A stretch of 64,000 nucleotides of DNA, from positions 1,747,001-1,811,000 of the forward strand of contig NZ_CP116221.1 of NCBI RefSeq assembly GCF_023556315.2, written 5' to 3'. Positions within the stretch are counted from its first letter, which is position 1; the number at the start of each line of letters is the position of its first letter. Both the position numbers and the translations under genes were made by a program. Positions 7,810 through 17,082 of the stretch are shown one piece after another. The notes under the pieces are model-generated. The model searched no databases. It was not told the DNA's origin and was given only the letters and a program-made list of their open reading frames with translations. Source of the stretch: Psychroserpens ponticola (GTDB lineage Bacteria; Bacteroidota; Bacteroidia; Flavobacteriales; Flavobacteriaceae).

Positions 7810-8442
7810 ATGATCACAACACAATCAACGCTCTTTTCAGATATTGAAAACCTAATTAAAGGATTAGATTCTCAGTCTATTTCTGAAGAGCGCAAAGCTG
7901 TTTTGCAACCACTAACTAATTTTATACAGACGAAAGTGTCGTCTAATCAAGTGGTTCGAATCAATTTCATTTGCACACACAATTCTCGTAGAAGTCATTT
8001 GTCTCAAGTTTGGGCACAAACTATGGCAAATTACTTTAATATAAAAAATGTGTTTTGTTATTCAGGAGGAACAGAAGCAACTGCATTGTTTCCAATGGTG
8101 GCAGAAACACTAAAAAATTCTGGGTTTGAAGTCAGAACAATTTCTGAAGGGAAGAACCCGATTTACAGTATTAAATATGCTGATAACGAACATCCTATCA
8201 TCGGGTTTTCTAAAAAGCTAGATGATGATTTTAATCCGAAATCTGAATTTGTAGCAATCATGACCTGCTCTCAAGCAGATGGTGGTTGTCCGTTTATTGC
8301 TGGAGCAGAAAAACGTATTCCTATCACTTTTGAAGATCCAAAAGCATTTGACAATACACCTCTACAGGCTGAAAAATATAATGAAAGAAGTCTGCAAATT
8401 GCAACTGAATTATTTTACATTTTCTCACAAATCAACTCCTAA
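7810..8442 (+). CDS. arsC: Arsenate reductase, low-molecular-weight phosphatase fold (thioredoxin-linked type)
   Basis: 210 residues, longer than the usual ~130 because of an N-terminal helical extension of ~45 residues. The P-loop CTHNSRR (C55-R61) is the CX5R active site. A second pair, CSQADGGC, has the same C-x6-C spacing as the Cys82/Cys89 relay of Staphylococcus pI258 ArsC. EDP near 176 supplies the catalytic acid. The relay predicts thioredoxin as reductant. It converts arsenate to arsenite in the cytosol for export by the adjacent Acr3. The next gene starts 3 bases after the stop. Confidence 0.92.
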   Translation: MITTQSTLFSDIENLIKGLDSQSISEERKAVLQPLTNFIQTKVSSNQVVRINFICTHNSRRSHLSQVWAQTMANYFNIKNVFCYSGGTEATALFPMVAETLKNSGFEVRTISEGKNPIYSIKYADNEHPIIGFSKKLDDDFNPKSEFVAIMTCSQADGGCPFIAGAEKRIPITFEDPKAFDNTPLQAEKYNERSLQIATELFYIFSQINS

Positions 8443-8445
8443 AAA

Positions 8446-9489
8446 ATGGCAGTAAAAAAATTAAGTTTTCTGGACAAAAATCTTACACTTTGGATCTTTG
8501 TTGCTATGGCTATTGGCGTAGGCCTTGGGTATTTTATTCCAACATTTCCTGATATTATTAACTCATTTAATAGTGGAACAACGAATATTCCTATTGCTAT
8601 CGGATTGATCTTAATGATGTATCCTCCTTTAGCTAAAGTGAATTATGCGCTTTTACCAAAAGTATTTAAGAACACGAAAATATTATCTATTTCTTTGATC
8701 CTAAATTGGATCATTGGTCCTGTGTTGATGTTCATTTTAGCAATCACATTTTTAAGTGACTATCCTGAATATATGGTTGGACTTATTTTAATTGGTTTGG
8801 CACGTTGTATAGCCATGGTTTTGGTATGGAATGACCTCGCAGAAGGCAGCAGCGAATATGGAGCTGGTTTAGTCGCTTTAAATAGTATTTTTCAAGTCTT
8901 TGCATACAGTTTTTACGCATGGCTTTTTATCACAGTACTTCCACCCTATTTTGGTTTTGATGGTGCTATTGTTGATATTTCAATAGGAACCATTGCAGAA
9001 AGTGTAGCCATTTATCTTGGAATTCCTTTTTTACTAGGAATTTTAAGTCGACTCATTTTAGTAAAAATGAAAGGTGAAGAATGGTACACTCAGAAATTCA
9101 TTCCAACCATTTCTCCACTAACCTTAATTGCGCTGTTATTTACAATTGTAATTATGTTTTCATTAAAAGGTGAATTAATTGTTGAGATTCCAATGGATGT
9201 ACTCATTATTGCCATTCCGTTATTGATCTATTTCACGTTAATGTTTATCATTGGCTTTTTCTTTACCAAAGCTACAGGAGCCGAATATGACAAAACAACT
9301 GCTGTTGCATTTACTGCTGCAGGTAATAATTTTGAACTCGCTATTGCTGTTGCTATTGCTGTTTTCGGATTGAATTCTGGGCAAGCTTTTGCTGGAGTTA
9401 TTGGGCCTTTAGTAGAGGTTCCAGCTTTAATTCTATTAGTCCGAGTGTCGTTTTGGCTGCGGAAAAAGTATTACTTAAATGAAAAGTAA
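8446..9489 (+). CDS. acr3: Arsenite efflux permease, ACR3 family
   Basis: 347 residues with about ten membrane helices, the standard ACR3 length. Visible family signatures: [13 protein letters not shown] after helix 2, and [18 protein letters not shown] with the conserved cysteine needed for transport. Later comes [20 protein letters not shown], the conserved helix-9 motif. It exports arsenite (and perhaps antimonite) across the inner membrane using the proton gradient. It is the last gene of the ars operon, ended by a hairpin at 9522. Confidence 0.94.
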   Translation: MAVKKLSFLDKNLTLWIFVAMAIGVGLGYFIPTFPDIINSFNSGTTNIPIAIGLILMMYPPLAKVNYALLPKVFKNTKILSISLILNWIIGPVLMFILAITFLSDYPEYMVGLILIGLARCIAMVLVWNDLAEGSSEYGAGLVALNSIFQVFAYSFYAWLFITVLPPYFGFDGAIVDISIGTIAESVAIYLGIPFLLGILSRLILVKMKGEEWYTQKFIPTISPLTLIALLFTIVIMFSLKGELIVEIPMDVLIIAIPLLIYFTLMFIIGFFFTKATGAEYDKTTAVAFTAAGNNFELAIAVAIAVFGLNSGQAFAGVIGPLVEVPALILLVRVSFWLRKKYYLNEK

Positions 9490-9521
9490 CGTGTATTTTA
9501 AATATAATTAAAACTTATACG

Positions 9522-9551
9522 AGACTTTAGTGCAAGCTAAAGTCTTGTTTT
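9522..9551 (+). terminator. Terminator of the ars operon
   Basis: AGACTTTAG and CTAAAGTCT form a perfect 9-bp stem around a 6-base loop, followed by TGTTTTGC. It lies 33 bases after the acr3 stop. A smaller stem (TTGCT/AGCAA) follows directly. Confidence 0.75.
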
Positions 9552-9580
9552 GCTAAAAGCAAGATTTTATCTAGTAAAAA

Positions 9581-10210
9581 TTATCGTCTTCTACCACCAG
9601 AATACGTCATCGCTTCTCCTTTTCCGAAACCATAACTAATTCCTAAAGTTATAAAACGACCACGTTGATCAAAACTGTAGGTTTCATCACTATAAATCAC
9701 TTCAATACTTTCAATCATATCAGCAGTAATTGTTCTAGTGTATTACTAGATTCATCTGCCAATACAGACGGTTTTCTATTAATAAGAATTTGCACACCAG
9801 AACTTCCGCGTAAGCTAACCTCTGCTTCAATATTAACATTTACTGAAGGCACATTATTTAGTACTTCTAACGTACTAACTCCTGTGCTACTAATATCTTT
9901 TCCAACATTAAACACAGGCTTATCAAGCTTAAATACCGTTTTAGACACTTCTCCTTCAATAACAATTTCATCAAGTGCCTGACTATCTGCTTCCAATGAA
10001 ATTGTACCTAATATCATCAGAAGTAACGCCTTTAATAATCGCTTTTGTATTAGTTTCATAAAGTACTACTGTTGCATATGGAACAGGTTGCAAACTCTCT
10101 TTTTCAATTAGAGTACCATAAACATTAATTTGAATGTCTTGAGAAAACGCATAATTGCTTGAAACTAGAATCAGGAAAATATAAAATGCTTTTTTTATAA
10201 TCAAGTGCAT
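9581..10210 (-). pseudogene. Decayed TonB-dependent outer-membrane receptor, with internal deletions and frameshift
   Basis: The remnant begins with a signal peptide and the carboxypeptidase-like domain start (QPVPYATVVLYETNTKAIIK, then GVTSDD). It jumps out of frame to the end of that domain plus the plug (LGTISLEADSQALDEIVIEG ... LNNVPSVNV ... LRGSSGVQILINRKP). A one-base deletion near 9726 then shifts ..EQL from the expected PADMIESIEVI. The plug is joined directly to a beta-barrel terminus (FDQRGRFITLGISYGFGKGE) ending at 9581. About 630 bases remain of a gene normally over 2 kb. The order of the surviving pieces is still that of the intact family (CarboxypepD_reg, plug, barrel end), so this is a relic with at least two deletions and one frameshift. 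Confidence 0.85.
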
Positions 10211-10322
10211 TAGATAAGATTTAGGATTTTGTTTAAAAACTTAGATTAGGAAATTTAATGTAGAATACTGTATTAAATAATTTGTATCCAAGTAAAATAT
10301 TAAACATACTTCTTTATTATAA

Positions 10323-10363
10323 TTAAAAAAAAGCGAGCCACTTCAATTTGAAGTAAGCTCGCT
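10323..10363 (-). terminator. Strong terminator of the secreted-protein operon
   Basis: AGCGAGC...GCTCGCT and ACTTC...GAAGT stack into one stem with a small internal loop. In minus-strand RNA it is followed by eight U residues. It lies ~145 bases beyond the stop at 10507. Confidence 0.85.
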
Positions 10364-10506
10364 CTGCTATTAACTAATTATAGGGAAAATTTACAATACT
10401 TTTTATGTAATCAATAAGCGCTCTGGTGTAAAATATAAATCTATTTAAGTAGCACCTTCTGTGTTTTTTAGTCGTGTTAAGTTAACATACTAAAATAGAT
10501 AAAAGT

Positions 10507-11262
10507 TTATCTTCCTTTATGGGTTCTAGTTAATACATATCTTATATCGTAAATCTCAGCAGAATAATCAGATTCTATTTTAACTGTTCCTCCATTTGTT
10601 TCCCAAGTATCTAAAGTATAAGTATTAAAAGAACTCAAATAAAAATGCTCTATTCCTACACCTTTTGAAGTTATAAAGTCTCTTGTATATATTTCTCCTA
10701 CTGCTCCTCCAATATCTATAGCTACAGTTATTTTAGTGGTTTTATTAGCAGTTGGTTTCACTTTAAATTCTATCATTACATTTAAACCATCTCCATCTCT
10801 ACCTGTTATTTTAGAATTAGCAGAATCATAAAACTCTGTTATATCTATCGGTTTTTGACTATCTCGAGTCGTACTTGCATCATTAGGTAAAGTCACTTTG
10901 GTATTAGCTACTAATGTAAAAGGACTTCCTGAAGTGTAAGTTCCATCAACATAATCAGCCCATCCTGTATAATCACTAGTGCTATTTTCATTAATAAGTC
11001 TTACCCAGCTTACACCATCAAAAAAGCAAAATACATTGTCGTCTGTATCAAACACCAATAAGCCATCTGCTGGGCTCGATATGGCATTTTTTTGTGCTGT
11101 TGTCATTCGTGGTGCTAAAAGCCCTTTATCTGTAGAGCTTACATCTAACATTGCAGATGCTTCTGGTTCTACACCTATACCAACTTGTGAAATGGCGTTA
11201 TAATTTATGCTGGCAAAAATGACTAAAGTTAATAGTATCAATCGTAGTTTTATAGTTTTCAT
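10507..11262 (-). CDS. Secreted protein with SQVGIG N-terminal module (paralogue A)
   Basis: 251 residues. A signal peptide (MKTIKLRLILLTLVIFASIN, then YNAISQ) is followed by the VGIGVEPEASAMLDVSS module and KGLLAPRMTTAQK, nearly identical to the gene at 11363. After ~residue 95 the two diverge completely. This one continues as a beta-rich domain (WADYVDGTYTSGSPFTL...IDIGGAVGEIYTRDF) that resembles the receptor-binding beta-sandwich of phage or pilus tip proteins only in general composition. No T9SS tail and no catalytic motif are visible. It is the last gene of a three-gene exported set (14038 to 10507), closed by the terminator at 10323. The role is unknown; a surface or matrix component is inferred from the leader. 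Confidence 0.75.
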   Translation of the reverse strand: MKTIKLRLILLTLVIFASINYNAISQVGIGVEPEASAMLDVSSTDKGLLAPRMTTAQKNAISSPADGLLVFDTDDNVFCFFDGVSWVRLINENSTSDYTGWADYVDGTYTSGSPFTLVANTKVTLPNDASTTRDSQKPIDITEFYDSANSKITGRDGDGLNVMIEFKVKPTANKTTKITVAIDIGGAVGEIYTRDFITSKGVGIEHFYLSSFNTYTLDTWETNGGTVKIESDYSAEIYDIRYVLTRTHKGR

Positions 11263-11362
11263 AATGAGTATTTTAAAGTTGTTTTATATTCTTATTTTTA
11301 TAATAAATAGGCTTCTTTTAAGATATTTAATCTTCAAGCTTTGAAATCAAAAATGACTTCTA

Positions 11363-12067
11363 TTATAAACCTTCCACTGTAATGTAACCATAGTCCGAAT
11401 CTACATTAACACTTGTTCCTGTTAAGGAGATTATTTTCAGATAAACTTCTGTAGTTACTAATGGTGTTATAAAGGCCACTGCAATAGGTTGACTAGAACC
11501 GCTTACATTAAGGTTAGTTGGAGAAATAAAAGCTTTATTTCCAAATTCTATTGAATTTGTATCATCGTACCATTGATAAACTAAATAAGAAAAGTTAGAC
11601 GAATTAGTGGCATTTAATGCTGCTGTTAGCTTATATGTAACACCAGCACTTAAGGTCACAACTCCAGTTCCTGCAGAAAACCCTGCAGTACCTAAAGCTC
11701 CAGAAGAAGCTGTAATAGTTAGGTTATCAATATTATTCCCTGTGACAACAGATTCATCTGCATTCATTTTTGCATGTAAAAATTCTGGTGTTTTTGTGTT
11801 AATACTCTTCCAACTTATACCATTAAAAAAGGAAAACCCTTTTTCATTTGTATCAAATACCAAAAGTCCATCAGCTGGATTCGTAATCGCTGTTTTTTGA
11901 GCAGTGGTCATTCGTGGAGCTAAAAGTCCTTTTTCTGTAGAACTCACATCTAGCATTGCAGACGCTTCTGGTTCTACACCTATGCCTACTTGTGATATAG
12001 CATTATAATTAAAGCTAACAAAAACTGTTAAAGTTAATAGTGTTAATCGTAGTTTTAGATTTTTCAT
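11363..12067 (-). CDS. Secreted protein with SQVGIG N-terminal module (paralogue B)
   Basis: 234 residues. The first ~90 are almost the same as in paralogue A (signal peptide, VGIGVEPEASAMLDVSSTEK, GLLAPRMTTAQKTAI). The rest (from FLHAKMNADESVV) is a different domain: a jelly-roll-like series of beta strands with VVTLSAGVTYKLTAALN and YLVYQWYDDTN, resembling C1q/TNF-like tail domains of exported bacterial proteins. It starts 3 bases before the stop of the T9SS protein gene, so the two are surely co-transcribed. The function is unknown. Confidence 0.75.
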   Translation of the reverse strand: MKNLKLRLTLLTLTVFVSFNYNAISQVGIGVEPEASAMLDVSSTEKGLLAPRMTTAQKTAITNPADGLLVFDTNEKGFSFFNGISWKSINTKTPEFLHAKMNADESVVTGNNIDNLTITASSGALGTAGFSAGTGVVTLSAGVTYKLTAALNATNSSNFSYLVYQWYDDTNSIEFGNKAFISPTNLNVSGSSQPIAVAFITPLVTTEVYLKIISLTGTSVNVDSDYGYITVEGL

Positions 12068-12070
12068 AAT

Positions 12071-14038
12071 TTAGTAATTTATGATTTTATTGGTTAGTTT
12101 CATTTTATTGGTTTCAACCTTCACTAGGTAAATACCGTTGCTATTATTAAATGGGATTACTATTCTATTTTGGTTATTTAAGTTTGTATGTAACTGTAAA
12201 ACTTCTTGTCCTAGAACATTAAATATTTTGATATTCTTTATCTGTGCTCTTTTAGGGTTATTCACTATGATTTGCTTATTACCATTATAGAAAACATCAA
12301 TATTTGAGGCAGCTTCATCCGTAATAGATAAAGTCTCTTGTGGTTGAAAAACAATTGAATATCGATCTAAATGATTTCCTGATGGCAAATTGACATCATA
12401 GTTAGATTCACTTAAATTATGTGTGATATTTAAAACATTATCTTTTAAATACACAGTATGTTCAAAGCTTTCAACATCATCGAGCATAATTTGTTGATTT
12501 TCAGCATTTGTTATCAATATTCCTAATGGCACTTCTATGGTGTCATTAAAATTGTTTAAACCTTGAATTGCATACTTTTTTTCAGCATCATCCTCTATCA
12601 CAAAAAACATATCATCATCTCTATTTTGATTTAATAGAGCGTCATAACCTGGATTGTAGTTTATATCTGCATAAGTGTTTGGTAAAAACCCTAAAAGTAA
12701 CTGTCTATGAAAACCTTCAGTATCTTCAAAACCAATTCTTATATATTGATTAGTTGCATCTATATCTGTTTCTGATTCCACCTGATTTGCTACTCTAGAT
12801 TGTAATGAACTTTCAGTAACAAAAACTCTTTGAGAATTTGTAAAGGCAATGTTGCCACTTCCGTACGAATCGACAAAAAATCCTTGACCAATAGATATGT
12901 ATTGCGATGGTGCAGTGACACTACCAGAACTTCCAATACCAGTAATTAGAGGTGAAGCAATAGATGGTGTTATTCCACCAGTTAAATTGCGTATGGCATA
13001 TCCTCCTAAATAATCTGTTAACGCATGTGAAGTTGATCCTCCATCAACCCAAAAATATAGAGCGTCAAATAACAATATATTATCATTTATAAATTTATTA
13101 GCATCTATAGCTGATGGGTAAGGATTACCTATTAAAGATTGTTCTCCTATATTTATCGGTAAAAAATAGTTTGCATTATTTGGAGCTCCAGAATACACAT
13201 AGTTTTGTTCTGTAAAAAGAGTATTAGTCCCTTTCATGGTATATCCTTCTCCTGGGTTTAGTCTACTGTATTGATCTAAACCAACCCAATCTGAGTATGC
13301 GCCAGTTCCTTGTAAATATTTGTATACCCATTGTTCATTAATGGTTAAAGCTGTAACAACATTGCCAAATTCATCTAATACAGAAGGTAATCCATTATAT
13401 GGTGAACCAGAATTAAATAATATTGGCCTTGGTTTAAAAGGGTTATTACTCGAGTCTGAACCATCAAATTTTGATTCTGAAAGAGAAAACGTACCATCAT
13501 CACTTACAGGAGATGACCAATAATTAAATTTGAAAGCAGATGCATAGCCTTGTTGATCAACTAGTAGTCTACCAGAATCAATTATATTCATATTTGCAGG
13601 TGAAGATTGGATGAGTTGTGATTCTCCTAATAGACGAAAATTTCCATTTATTAAGTTTAATCCTTTCTCTATAATAATTTCGAAATTGTCAGCTACTGCA
13701 ACACCTTTAGTATTAGTTGCTGTAACGTTAATTTCTAAATTATAGAAATTGATTGAATTTGAAGAGCCAGAAATATTTAATAATGTATTGTTAGAGCTCT
13801 TAAAATAAGTGGTGCCAGACGTTGGCAATGTTGTTATACCATTATTAATAAAATCATGGTTTAAATAAAGGTTGCCATTGGTAGTATGAATACCGTTAGT
13901 TGCGTTTGTGTAGTCATTTTTAAAATAAACATCTGTAAACGATTCAATTTTTAAAAGCCCCTCATTTACAATTTGAGAGTAACAACAAATAAAACTTGAA
14001 ATAGTTAAAATGCTACATAAGTAAAATTTAATTTTCAT
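12071..14038 (-). CDS. T9SS type A sorting domain-containing surface protein
   Basis: 655 residues. It has a signal peptide (MKIKFYLCSILTISSFICCY), and then a beta-rich opening typical of flavobacterial exported proteins (LKIESFTDVYFKND...LYLNHDFINNG). A long central region has FNYWSSPV, GEGYTMKGT and LIGNPYPSAID, motifs shared by many secreted Bacteroidota proteins of unknown role. The last ~75 residues (IKIFNVLGQEVLQ...NGIYLVKVETN..KLTNKIIN) are a type A T9SS C-terminal signal, used for export across the outer membrane and usually removed on surface anchoring. It is 56 bases downstream of the response-regulator gene and 3 bases upstream of paralogue B. Confidence 0.88.
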   Translation of the reverse strand: MKIKFYLCSILTISSFICCYSQIVNEGLLKIESFTDVYFKNDYTNATNGIHTTNGNLYLNHDFINNGITTLPTSGTTYFKSSNNTLLNISGSSNSINFYNLEINVTATNTKGVAVADNFEIIIEKGLNLINGNFRLLGESQLIQSSPANMNIIDSGRLLVDQQGYASAFKFNYWSSPVSDDGTFSLSESKFDGSDSSNNPFKPRPILFNSGSPYNGLPSVLDEFGNVVTALTINEQWVYKYLQGTGAYSDWVGLDQYSRLNPGEGYTMKGTNTLFTEQNYVYSGAPNNANYFLPINIGEQSLIGNPYPSAIDANKFINDNILLFDALYFWVDGGSTSHALTDYLGGYAIRNLTGGITPSIASPLITGIGSSGSVTAPSQYISIGQGFFVDSYGSGNIAFTNSQRVFVTESSLQSRVANQVESETDIDATNQYIRIGFEDTEGFHRQLLLGFLPNTYADINYNPGYDALLNQNRDDDMFFVIEDDAEKKYAIQGLNNFNDTIEVPLGILITNAENQQIMLDDVESFEHTVYLKDNVLNITHNLSESNYDVNLPSGNHLDRYSIVFQPQETLSITDEAASNIDVFYNGNKQIIVNNPKRAQIKNIKIFNVLGQEVLQLHTNLNNQNRIVIPFNNSNGIYLVKVETNKMKLTNKIINY

Positions 14039-14078
14039 AAATAAAAAATTTAAGGTTAATAATAGATTTGTTTGGGGA

Positions 14079-14128
14079 TTTTTTAAATAATTAGTTATAG
14101 GGCTTTTTTAAAATAATTAGTTATAGGG
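14079..14128. repeat. Direct duplication of ~24-25 bp across a stop codon
   Basis: TTTTTTAAATAATTAGTTAT(AGGG) occurs at 14079-14102 and again, with one extra A, at 14104-14128. The duplication covers the end and stop codon of the response-regulator gene; the coding frame now ends in the first copy on the + strand. Confidence 0.8.
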
Positions 14129-14565
14129 TTAATTTGATAATCATAACTGTTTAAATAGGGATAAAATTCACATAAAATAGTATTGAAATCCTGAGTTGTT
14201 AAAGGCTTGCATATAAAATCTACACAATGTTTCTCACTCTTAACTTTAATAACATCATGTATGTTAGTTGATGAAGACAGCATATATATTTTAATGGGCT
14301 TTTCTCTTATGTTTTTTAGCTTATTAAACTCATTTAAAAATTGAAAACCATTCATTTCTGGCATGTTTATATCTAATAAAATAACATCTGGTATAAACTT
14401 GTCTTGGTGCTCTTTTTTCTTTTCAAAGATTTTTAAAAAATTAATAGCTGTGTTGCCTCTTACAAATGTTCTTACATTAGTATCAATTGTGGCTTTCTCA
14501 ATAATTTTTTTACTGATAAATAGATCTATTTTATTGTCGTCAATTAGCATAATGTTCAGTTTCAT
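14095..14565 (-). CDS. Single-domain response regulator (CheY-like)
   Basis: About 156 residues from the ATG at 14565 (MKLNIMLIDDNKIDLF). A start at 14604 would overlap the kinase gene by 29 bases and add an atypical leader. Receiver features: acidic pair in LIDDN, phosphoacceptor D in VILLDINMPEMNGF, S in YMLSSS, K in ICKPL. There is no output domain, so it acts through protein contacts or as a phosphorelay member. It lies 10 bases downstream of the PAS histidine kinase, its likely partner. Confidence 0.87.
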   Translation of the reverse strand: MKLNIMLIDDNKIDLFISKKIIEKATIDTNVRTFVRGNTAINFLKIFEKKKEHQDKFIPDVILLDINMPEMNGFQFLNEFNKLKNIREKPIKIYMLSSSTNIHDVIKVKSEKHCVDFICKPLTTQDFNTILCEFYPYLNSYDYQINPITNYFKKAL

Positions 14566-14575
14566 AAGCAAGTAG

Positions 14576-16414
14576 TTATTTGGGGTTAGGTAATATAATT
14601 TCAAAGCAAGTACCTCTATTTATTGTGCTTTTCACAAGTATTTCTCCTTCTAAATCTTCTACTATACTTTTAACAACATATAAGCCTAATCCATTTCCAG
14701 CCACATCATGTTTGTTTGCTCTATAGTATAAATCAAATATCTTTTTTACATCATCCTTTGCTATACCAACTCCATTATCTATCACTGTAATTACTACTTT
14801 ATCTTGATTAGTTTTCACTGAAATATTAATACATGATATACTCTCTTTTGTAGGTGCTTTAGAATATTTAATAGCGTTTTGAATTAAATTATGAAAGACA
14901 GAACTCAATAACTCTGGGCTCGAATTGAATGTAGCAGGTGTATCTAGATGAGTCTCTACTTTAATTTTTTTTAAATTATTTGAACATGAAAGTATCTGTA
15001 TAATGTTTTCAATAATATCTTGAAAATCAATCTCACTAAATACATTTCTATTTAAGGTTATCAGAGAGGCTTGAGTTAAACTTTCAGACAAAAGTTTACC
15101 TTTTGCTATAGTAGTATCAAGCATTTCTAATAATATATTCCTGTCACTTACTGCTTCATCTTTTAATAAGTTTAGTAAGCCTTCAGCTGATGAAAAAGGA
15201 GCTTTTAAATCATGAGCAGAACGATATAAAAACAACTCTAAATCTTTAGTTTTTTGTTGTAATTTATTTTCTAATGCTTTCCGTTTAGAAATATCCAACA
15301 TCATAGCACAGTAAATTTTTTGTCCTCTAATATTCAAACTACTTAATGCAAATTCTACCGGAAATTCTTCTTTATTCTTACTTAGGCAATACATTTCAAT
15401 CAAATCAACATCTTGATTGTTTTCTAGTTTTTGAGTCACATTTAATAACTCTCTAATGCTTGTTTTTCTATACTTTTTTGAGATTAAAATGGTAAGTGGT
15501 TTTCCTATGATTTCAAATTTGGTATATCCAAAAGCAAGCTCAGCTCCTTTATTCCATTCTGTAATATTTCCTTTATGATCTGTGACAACTATAATGCCTA
15601 CATTAATAGATTGATAAATTAATCTACATTTTGAACCGACTTCTCTGTCTTCGTTTATAGAATATGTCTTAGGATTTTCTTGAATGGTAACTGTTATAGA
15701 AACCATACCTCCTAGTTTGTTAAAAACTGGAGCTACTAATACTGAATAATCATGTTGTTTTCCTTTTGAATCAAATTCAGTGATTTCAAATTGATTAGCT
15801 GTTTTTTCAGTATTTACATAATTAATATTTTGTTTTAAAATTTCAAAAGAGTCTAAACTAATATGATCATAAATATAAGTGTCAATCATTTCTGAAACTT
15901 CTAGATTGCCATAATTCTTATTTGCATTTAGAATTTTACCATGTCGTGTAATTAAAAACACATGAAATGGCATAATATTCAAAAAATCTTTGTGTTTTGA
16001 ACTCGCCTTTAATAGTAAATTATTTTGTTTATAGGTTTTAGTTACATCATCATAGAGGCCAAAATATTTCACATTATTTTCAATCTCATCATTTACTGGA
16101 ATTAGTTTAGTATCTAAATATATTATTTGTCCACTAGTTAATGTTTCAGATAAAACACCATTCCACTTTTGTCCCATTTTAAGAGTTCTCCATAAATTTT
16201 TATACAGTGAATCTGTATGTAAATGAGATCTTAATATTTTTTGAGTTTCACCAATAAGTCTATTACTATTACTCTCTAAAATTGCACAATAACTATCACT
16301 CGCATATTCTAACCTACCTAATGAATCAGTAACAGTAAACATTGAATTATCTTTAATTAAAGACAATGCGTTTTTATCTAAGTTTGATGATATGTAATAA
16401 TTAATTGCTTCCAT
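14576..16414 (-). CDS. PAS-domain sensor histidine kinase
   Basis: 612 residues without membrane helices. Three PAS regions are visible: ~15-135 (a strongly diverged first, DSLGRLEYASDSYCAIL), ~140-255, and ~265-385 with GNITEWNKGAELAFGY and a PAC end at MMLDISKRKALENK. HisKA follows with RSAHDLKAPFSSAEGLLNLL (phosphohistidine in AHDL, a Bacteroidota variant). The HATPase has NLIQNAIKYS, DNGVGI and GNGLGLYVV. It overlaps the upstream STAS-like gene by 14 bases and is followed by a CheY-like gene, so the three form one signalling unit. Confidence 0.9.
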   Translation of the reverse strand: MEAINYYISSNLDKNALSLIKDNSMFTVTDSLGRLEYASDSYCAILESNSNRLIGETQKILRSHLHTDSLYKNLWRTLKMGQKWNGVLSETLTSGQIIYLDTKLIPVNDEIENNVKYFGLYDDVTKTYKQNNLLLKASSKHKDFLNIMPFHVFLITRHGKILNANKNYGNLEVSEMIDTYIYDHISLDSFEILKQNINYVNTEKTANQFEITEFDSKGKQHDYSVLVAPVFNKLGGMVSITVTIQENPKTYSINEDREVGSKCRLIYQSINVGIIVVTDHKGNITEWNKGAELAFGYTKFEIIGKPLTILISKKYRKTSIRELLNVTQKLENNQDVDLIEMYCLSKNKEEFPVEFALSSLNIRGQKIYCAMMLDISKRKALENKLQQKTKDLELFLYRSAHDLKAPFSSAEGLLNLLKDEAVSDRNILLEMLDTTIAKGKLLSESLTQASLITLNRNVFSEIDFQDIIENIIQILSCSNNLKKIKVETHLDTPATFNSSPELLSSVFHNLIQNAIKYSKAPTKESISCINISVKTNQDKVVITVIDNGVGIAKDDVKKIFDLYYRANKHDVAGNGLGLYVVKSIVEDLEGEILVKSTINRGTCFEIILPNPK

Positions 16415-16826
16415 AAAACATATTTTTAGTTTCTATACAATACTGTTTTGCTATTGCGACATCACTAAACATAAAGTATGGTGTAACTTGATTGTATATT
16501 CTTTTATATGAAATAATTAATAGTTTCATGCCTATTGAATTATAAACAAAAGCTTCAGATATTCTTAAGACTTTTAGATATGAAGACTCAGCTAAAACAG
16601 TAATTGCTTCTGGAGAAAATGTGCCACGTGTTCCTCTTAAGTCTATTAGAAAAGGCATTGATTTTCCATTACATAATCTTACTATTGCTTGCACATATAA
16701 TTTTGCTCTTTCTATATCTAATTTATAATTAGGGTTATCATTACTAAACTTACAGTAAAGGATACCTTTAGCTCCTACCCAAAATTTTGTAGATCCTATT
16801 ATTATACTATTTTCACTGTTATTCAT
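16401..16826 (-). CDS. STAS/SpoIIAA-like (DUF7793-type) protein
   Basis: 141 residues from the ATG at 16826; an upstream frame to 16856 would add ten residues. The alternating strand/helix pattern and the core MPFLIDLRGTRGTFSPEAI resemble the STAS-like DUF7793 family found beside PAS kinases in Bacteroidota. No catalytic residues are seen. It overlaps the histidine kinase gene by 14 bases, suggesting coupled translation. The likely role is as a small partner or antagonist of the kinase; this is inference from context. Confidence 0.65.
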   Translation of the reverse strand: MNNSENSIIIGSTKFWVGAKGILYCKFSNDNPNYKLDIERAKLYVQAIVRLCNGKSMPFLIDLRGTRGTFSPEAITVLAESSYLKVLRISEAFVYNSIGMKLLIISYKRIYNQVTPYFMFSDVAIAKQYCIETKNMFYGSN

Positions 16827-16923
16827 GCTTATTTTATTAGTCCTAATTAAATGCACTTGACATCTTTTATTTTAAAACGAACTATTAGTATTTAATTTAG
16901 TTCTAGTTTCATTTTTAAAACTG

Positions 16924-16942
16924 ATGCCAAAACAAGTGCCAA
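16924..16942 (-). promoter_or_regulatory. Sigma-54-like promoter before the STAS/kinase/regulator/secretion gene run
   Basis: On the minus strand: TTGGCAC-TTGTT-TTGGCAT. The -24 block is perfect and the -12 block reads TTGG instead of TTGC (the GC is one base off). It lies ~100 bases before the ATG at 16826 and just after the terminator of the sigma-54 activator gene. Confidence 0.45.
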
Positions 16943-16962
16943 AAATGGATTTAGTCCAAAAA

Positions 16963-17001
16963 AAAAACACAAAATACTGATTTTAAGTACTTTGTGTTTT
17001 T
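16963..17001 (-). terminator. Terminator of the large sigma-54 activator gene
   Basis: CACAAAATACT (16968-16978) pairs with AGTACTTTGTG (16986-16996), with one G-U wobble in minus-strand RNA, extended by A/T pairs. A run of U residues follows. It lies ~85 bases past the stop at 17083. Confidence 0.85.
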
Positions 17002-17082
17002 AAATTTAAAATTAAGCCTATTTATAAAATATCGATATACCGTGTATTTTTATCGCTGAAATACACAATACACGGAATGCCG

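Noticed and set aside
7950-7970. GTTCGAATC as a tRNA T-arm
   Set aside because: It is inside the arsC coding frame and no acceptor or anticodon arms can be formed.
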